Assembly: GCA_034428455.1 (NCBI GenBank)
Contig: DAOUHZ010000036.1
Coordinates: 1-33,785, forward strand
DNA length: 33,785 nucleotides
Reading direction: 5' to 3'
Source: Bin87 sp034428455
Lineage (GTDB): Bacteria > Chloroflexota > Dehalococcoidia > Lucifugimonadales > UBA3495
This document shows positions 30,369-33,785 of this stretch, piece by piece. A program made the translations under genes and the position numbers. Below the pieces are notes generated by a model. It saw only the letters and a list, made by a program, of their open reading frames with translations. It was not told the DNA's origin and did not search any database. The stretch's first letter is position 1, and each line of letters begins with the position of its first letter.

Positions 30369-31508
30369 ATGGCTGTTAACCAGCGCAGGGTAACCAAACC
30401 GGTTTACGTCGGCGGCGTCAAGGTTGGCGGCGGGGCCGACATTACCGTTCAGTCGATGACCAAAACTGACACCCGTGATGTCAAAGCCACCGTCCGGCAG
30501 ATCCACGAACTTGAAGAGGCCGGCTGCGAGATCATCCGCTCCGCCGTCCCCGACATGGAAGCCGCGAAGGCCATGGCGGAGATCAAGAAGCAGATCCGCA
30601 TACCGCTAATCGCCGACATCCATTTTCACTATCAACTGGCGCTGGAATGCGCCGCCGGTGGCATCGACTGCCTGCGTCTCAATCCCGGCAATCTGCGCAA
30701 CGAGGACCAGGTGCGGCAGGTGGTCGCTGCGGCCAAGGAGCGCGACATTCCCATCCGCATCGGCGTCAACTTCGGCAGCCTGCCCCCGGTGGGCGGCATC
30801 GGCCGGACTCGCGGGTTCTCCCGCCACATGGACCTGGTCAATCGCCTGCCCAAAGCCGGCGAAGCTCAGGCCGGCGACTACAGCATCGTGGACCACATGG
30901 TCGCCACTGCCCTGTGGGAAGTAAGCCTCCTTGAAGAGCAGGATTTTGACCAGATCAAGATCTCCATGAAAGCCTTCGATGTCCCCACCACCGTCGAGGC
31001 CTACCGTCGTCTCGGCGAAATGGTGCCTTACCCGCTGCACTTGGGAATCACGGAGGCTGGAACTGCCAAGTCGGGTTCCATCCGCACCGCCGTCGGCTTG
31101 GGTGTCCTGCTGTACGAGGGCATCGGCGATACGATCCGCGTGTCGTTGAGCGACGACAGTGTCGAAGAAGTGATCGCGGGATATGAAATCCTGAAATCGC
31201 TTAACCTGAGGGACAAGGGGACGACCATGGTCGCCTGCCCCAGCTGCGGCCGGGCCGACGTGGACATACGCAAGCTGGCCAACGACGTCGACGACCTGCT
31301 CAAGAAGACCGACAAGAACATCAAGGTCGCGGTCATGGGCTGCGAAGTCAACGGTCCTGGTGAGGCCAAGGACGCCGACGTGGGCATCGCTGCTGGGGCG
31401 GGCCGCGCCATCATTTTCCGCAAGGGCGAAAAAATACGAGTGGTCTCGGAAGACGAAATGCTGACGGCGCTGATGGAGGAGATTGAAAAGACGCCGGTCA
31501 AAGTCTGA
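30369..31508 (+). CDS. ispG: 4-hydroxy-3-methylbut-2-en-1-yl diphosphate synthase
   Basis: This 379-residue enzyme (GcpE) converts MEcPP to HMBPP in the MEP isoprenoid pathway using a [4Fe-4S] cluster. I start it at ATG 30369 because GGTGA lies five bases upstream; a GTG at 30360 is in frame. The TIM-barrel part has 'VQSMTKTDTRDV', 'EIIRSAVPD', 'IPLIADIHFHYQLAL', 'LRLNPGN' and 'GITEAGTAKSGSIRTAVGLG'. Cluster ligands are Cys290, Cys293 (CPSCGR), Cys325 (MGCEVNGPGE) and Glu332, corresponding to the known Cys3-Glu set. About 20 extra residues fall around positions 139-162. It heads a unit with the toxin gene 6 bases downstream. Confidence 0.95.
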   Translation: MAVNQRRVTKPVYVGGVKVGGGADITVQSMTKTDTRDVKATVRQIHELEEAGCEIIRSAVPDMEAAKAMAEIKKQIRIPLIADIHFHYQLALECAAGGIDCLRLNPGNLRNEDQVRQVVAAAKERDIPIRIGVNFGSLPPVGGIGRTRGFSRHMDLVNRLPKAGEAQAGDYSIVDHMVATALWEVSLLEEQDFDQIKISMKAFDVPTTVEAYRRLGEMVPYPLHLGITEAGTAKSGSIRTAVGLGVLLYEGIGDTIRVSLSDDSVEEVIAGYEILKSLNLRDKGTTMVACPSCGRADVDIRKLANDVDDLLKKTDKNIKVAVMGCEVNGPGEAKDADVGIAAGAGRAIIFRKGEKIRVVSEDEMLTALMEEIEKTPVKV

Positions 31509-31514
31509 CCGCCG

Positions 31515-31817
31515 ATGTACGAGATCCTGCAGACTCCGGAGTTCAGTGAGTGGCTGGACGGGCTGGATCCTACGGCCACAAACCGTATTCTCGGAGTGCT
31601 TGACCGTATGGCGCAAGGCAATTGGGGAGATTATAAGCCGGTTGCCGGCACACCAGGGGTTTTTGAGCGTCGTTTGATGGGCAGAGGCCCTGGCATCAGA
31701 CTATATTTTTGCCGCCAGGGCGGCGATCTGGTGCTATTCCTAACTGGCGGAGACAAAGCCTCACAACAACGCTCGGACATTGCCCAAGCTCGTCGTCTCC
31801 GTGAACGCTACGCATAA
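31515..31817 (+). CDS. RelE/HigB-type toxin (addiction-module killer protein)
   Basis: This is a 100-residue protein. 'EFSEWLDGLDPTATNRILGVLDRMAQGNWGDYKPVAGTPGVFERRL', 'GIRLYF' and 'LVLFLTGGDKASQQRSDIAQARRL' (shown in parts) match the phage-derived Gp49/HigB-like toxin family. Its members typically carry '(L/F)L.GGDK..Q..DI..A'. Such toxins cleave mRNA at the ribosome. It is only 6 bases after ispG and shares its direction, so it may be transcribed with a housekeeping gene. The antitoxin gene follows after 14 bases. Confidence 0.8.
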   Translation: MYEILQTPEFSEWLDGLDPTATNRILGVLDRMAQGNWGDYKPVAGTPGVFERRLMGRGPGIRLYFCRQGGDLVLFLTGGDKASQQRSDIAQARRLRERYA

Positions 31818-31831
31818 AAGGAGCGAATACA

Positions 31832-32035
31832 ATGGCTCTCATCAGGCATGATGATTATGCTAGAGATCGGGCAAACCGCGATCCTGAATTTGCCCGCCTG
31901 AGGCTTGAAACCGCGATTGAACTCCTGGACGGCAGTGATGAAGACCGCCGCATCGCCATGCGGATACTGAGGGACCAACTTGGCCTCTCTGAAGACGAAA
32001 TCCGCGAACTGGAGCACAGAGAGACGGCCGCATGA
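31832..32035 (+). CDS. Putative cognate antitoxin, short, no DNA-binding domain
   Basis: This 67-residue acidic protein has GGAG before the ATG. The first part (DYARDRANRDPEFARLRLETAIELL) resembles the 'D...Y..DPE..A..L..AL' toxin-neutralising region of HigA-type antidotes. The usual helix-turn-helix is missing; instead 'EDRRIAMRILRDQLGLSEDEIRELE' makes a short helix pair. It may need another protein for autoregulation, or rely on transcription from ispG. Its stop overlaps the next gene's ATG by 4 bases (ATGA). Confidence 0.6.
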   Translation: MALIRHDDYARDRANRDPEFARLRLETAIELLDGSDEDRRIAMRILRDQLGLSEDEIRELEHRETAA

Positions 32036-33270
32036 TCAACGTTGCCACAGCAGAGGCTATCGCCCCCTTTGACGTTGCTGCCCTGGAGGACCAGGGCATA
32101 CCCAAATTGCCCACCGGACGAGAGGCGCTGCGTCGCCATCTGCTCGACGCCATCGCGCGCGTCCGTCCCATCCTAGAAGCCGACGCCGAAGACAACGACG
32201 CCGGCGAGACGCTTTCATGGCCGTCGGTGGTGGCCCTGTACTGCGAGGGCCTACTCTCGCTAAAGGTCCCAAGAGATCTAGGCGGACCTGACGTCGATCC
32301 GCATCTCTACCTCGAGGTCTGCGACGAACTCTCTTACATCAACCCATCGGCCGGTTGGTGCGCGTTCATCAACAGTACCAGCGCCGCGTTGCTGGGCGCT
32401 TTCCTCCCGGACGCCGGCGTGAAGCGCGTGTTCGCTGGGCGCGGTATGCCCATCGCTTCCGGCGCATTGATCCCGCGCGGGGTCGCCACGCCGGTAGACG
32501 GTGGTTGGCGGGTCAGCGGCCGGTGGCCTTTCGCCAGTGGCTCCGCCCACTCGTCTTGGCTCCTGGCGGGGTTCCGGATCGTCCGCGACGACACGCCGGG
32601 TCCCGAGCACATGGTAATGGCCGCGCCGATTGCAGCGGTGCGTTTTGTGGACAACTGGCAAGTCATGGGCCTCAAGGGAACCGGCAGCCGCGACTTCGTG
32701 CTCGAAGACCATTTCGTACCCCAAGAATTGGCCTTCGACCTGATCACAACCGACCCGCGCCGGGGTGGGCCGCAGTTCTGGCTGGGACGTCCGGGTTTCG
32801 TCACGCCCGACCACGCCGCGTTCGCTCTGGGAGTGGCGCGACGCGCTCTGGACGAAATCGCCGCGCAAGCCGGTTCCTACAGCCGCGGCTACCTCACCTC
32901 CACCATCTCCCAGCGTGGCGCGTTGCAGCACGACCTCGGTCGTTGCGACCAGGAGCTGCGCGCTGCCCGCGCCCTGTGCCGGGAGGCCATCGCGGACGCT
33001 TGGGAGTTCTGCCTGCGCGAAGAACGGCCGGATCTCGAGCGTCAGCTGCGTCTGCGTGGAGCCTGCGCCTACGCCACCGACGTAGCGTGCCGGGTCGCAA
33101 CCACGTCCTTCCGCTACGGCGGCGGCAACGCCATCTACAACGACCGCGTCCTGCAACGCTGTATGCGCGACATCAACGCCGCCGCCCAGCACTTCATGGT
33201 CAACACCAGCGCCTACGATAACTTGGGGCAGTTCCGGCTGGGGATGGCGGATGTGAACCCGATGGGGTGA
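32032..33270 (+). CDS. Acyl-CoA-dehydrogenase-fold flavin monooxygenase (HpaB/DszC-like)
   Basis: This is a 412-residue protein of the acyl-CoA dehydrogenase superfamily. Features: 'LLSLKVPRDLGGPDVDPHLYLEVCDELSYINPSAGWCAFINST', 'GWRVSGRWPFASGSAHSSWLLAG' (flavin-binding beta domain), 'GLKGTGSRDFVLEDHFVP', and the C-terminal helical bundle 'RYGGGNAIYNDRVLQRCMRDINAAAQH' (all shown in parts). The 'GTGS.D..(V/L)' pattern and lack of the dehydrogenase catalytic Glu region fit the two-component flavin monooxygenases acting on aromatic or sulfur compounds. It overlaps the antitoxin gene by 4 bases, so translation is probably coupled. Confidence 0.85.
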   Translation: MINVATAEAIAPFDVAALEDQGIPKLPTGREALRRHLLDAIARVRPILEADAEDNDAGETLSWPSVVALYCEGLLSLKVPRDLGGPDVDPHLYLEVCDELSYINPSAGWCAFINSTSAALLGAFLPDAGVKRVFAGRGMPIASGALIPRGVATPVDGGWRVSGRWPFASGSAHSSWLLAGFRIVRDDTPGPEHMVMAAPIAAVRFVDNWQVMGLKGTGSRDFVLEDHFVPQELAFDLITTDPRRGGPQFWLGRPGFVTPDHAAFALGVARRALDEIAAQAGSYSRGYLTSTISQRGALQHDLGRCDQELRAARALCREAIADAWEFCLREERPDLERQLRLRGACAYATDVACRVATTSFRYGGGNAIYNDRVLQRCMRDINAAAQHFMVNTSAYDNLGQFRLGMADVNPMG

Positions 33271-33337
33271 CCTGATACACGGCTATACCCCCGTGCGCTG
33301 GATACTCCTGAACCTGTCCTAACTCCGGAGTCTCTAC

Positions 33338-33739
33338 ATGCGTGCCTTCGTCCACCTACTCTACGCGCTGGCCGGCATCATTAGGTTGATAGCTGTATCT
33401 CGGAAAAACAAAGAGCGTAGGGCAATCACCCGCGCCAATACCAACACTGAGTTGGCGCACCAATACTATATCAGGGGTGCCGCTAAACTCGATCAGAGAG
33501 ATTTTGACGGCGCCATCGCTGATTTTGGTTCTGCCATCGCGCTGAATCCCAACAACGCTGGTTACTATTACGCCCGAGGCGACGCCAAACACAAAAAGGG
33601 AGATATTCACGGTGCCATCGATGATTTTGGCGCAGCCATTGTCCTGGATCCTTACGATGCGGATTATTACTTTTTCCGAGGTGTCGCCAAAGATGATCTA
33701 GAAAGCGGGCCGGAAACCCCTGGTTGGGAAGAGCGATAG
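33338..33739 (+). CDS. Small TPR protein with an N-terminal membrane anchor
   Basis: This is a 133-residue protein. One hydrophobic segment (LLYALAGIIRLIAV) is followed by two full TPR units: 'AHQYYIRGAAKLDQRDFDGAIADFGSAIALNPN' and 'AGYYYARGDAKHKKGDIHGAIDDFGAAIVLDPY' (read in parts). A third unit stops after helix A (YYFFRGVAKDDLE), then an unrelated tail SGPETPGWEER. The third repeat looks cut short, so the gene may have lost its 3' part. GGAG precedes the ATG. It is probably membrane-anchored and used for protein binding. Confidence 0.7.
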   Translation: MRAFVHLLYALAGIIRLIAVSRKNKERRAITRANTNTELAHQYYIRGAAKLDQRDFDGAIADFGSAIALNPNNAGYYYARGDAKHKKGDIHGAIDDFGAAIVLDPYDADYYFFRGVAKDDLESGPETPGWEER

Positions 33740-33754
33740 CGCCAGCGTTGGCGC
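33739..33754. terminator. Hairpin at the end of the TPR gene
   Basis: GCGCCA-GCGT-TGGCGC is a perfect 6-bp stem touching the TPR stop codon. No T-run follows within the few bases left in the window, so terminator function is uncertain. Confidence 0.35.
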
Positions 33755-33785
33755 CCTGAGCCAAGCCAGCATCCAGGTTGGCAGC

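Noticed and set aside
1..33785. CRISPR array, tRNA, rRNA, prophage or insertion sequence
   Set aside because: No regularly spaced direct repeats, no cloverleaf with TTCGA-type arm, no rRNA conserved segments and no transposase or integrase motifs were seen.

Overview
The window reads as chromosomal DNA from an uncultivated, fairly GC-rich bacterium. I infer Chloroflexota, most likely the SAR202 / Dehalococcoidia side. The inference rests on gene content: a form II molybdenum hydroxylase, two luciferase-like flavin monooxygenases, an acyl-CoA-dehydrogenase-fold monooxygenase, DUF1800/DUF1501 genes, Uma2 nucleases and PaREP1-like proteins. No rRNA, tRNA, CRISPR array, prophage or transposase was seen.

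Layout. 1-2.3 kb: the start of lysA on the minus strand, then two tandem copies of a small PH-like membrane protein whose non-coding upstream DNA was duplicated with them. 2.6-3.7 kb: a small XRE regulator and two overlapping PaREP1-like genes. 3.7-7.7 kb: a three-gene molybdenum hydroxylase operon (small, large, medium) with a promoter, a strong leader hairpin and a terminator-like hairpin. 7.7-12.1 kb: surE, a membrane protein, a Uma2 nuclease, an MFS transporter and a PIG-L deacetylase. 12.2-16.2 kb: a DUF1800-DUF1501-NHL operon with a near-consensus promoter, a hairpin at the predicted mRNA 5' end and an intrinsic terminator. 16.2-22.4 kb: a heme-less cytochrome-like protein and moaB on the minus strand. 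On the plus strand follow HIT, crotonase, hydrolase, Uma2, flavin monooxygenase, PaREP1-like and a peroxiredoxin-like gene with an in-frame TGA. 22.4-27.8 kb, minus strand: formate dehydrogenase alpha subunit, a PLP aminotransferase and a second flavin monooxygenase. 27.9-28.2 kb: a promoter-to-terminator unit holding a structured RNA and a 25-codon ORF. 28.2-30.1 kb, minus strand: a MocA-like nucleotidyltransferase and xdhC. 30.4-33.8 kb: ispG, a toxin-antitoxin pair, a flavin monooxygenase and a TPR protein.

How the genes fit together. Molybdenum is one theme: a Mo hydroxylase, a Mo/W formate dehydrogenase, MoaB, MocA-like and XdhC lie within 30 kb. The other theme is oxidative attack on organic compounds by flavin enzymes and CoA chemistry.

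The most notable item is at 21919-22410. It is a redoxin gene whose catalytic Cys codon is TGA in the context FYRGVW-TGA-PYC, followed by a stem-loop fitting a bacterial SECIS. It is best read as a selenoprotein that a standard gene caller would truncate. The second item to check is the unexplained transcription unit at 27913-28214.
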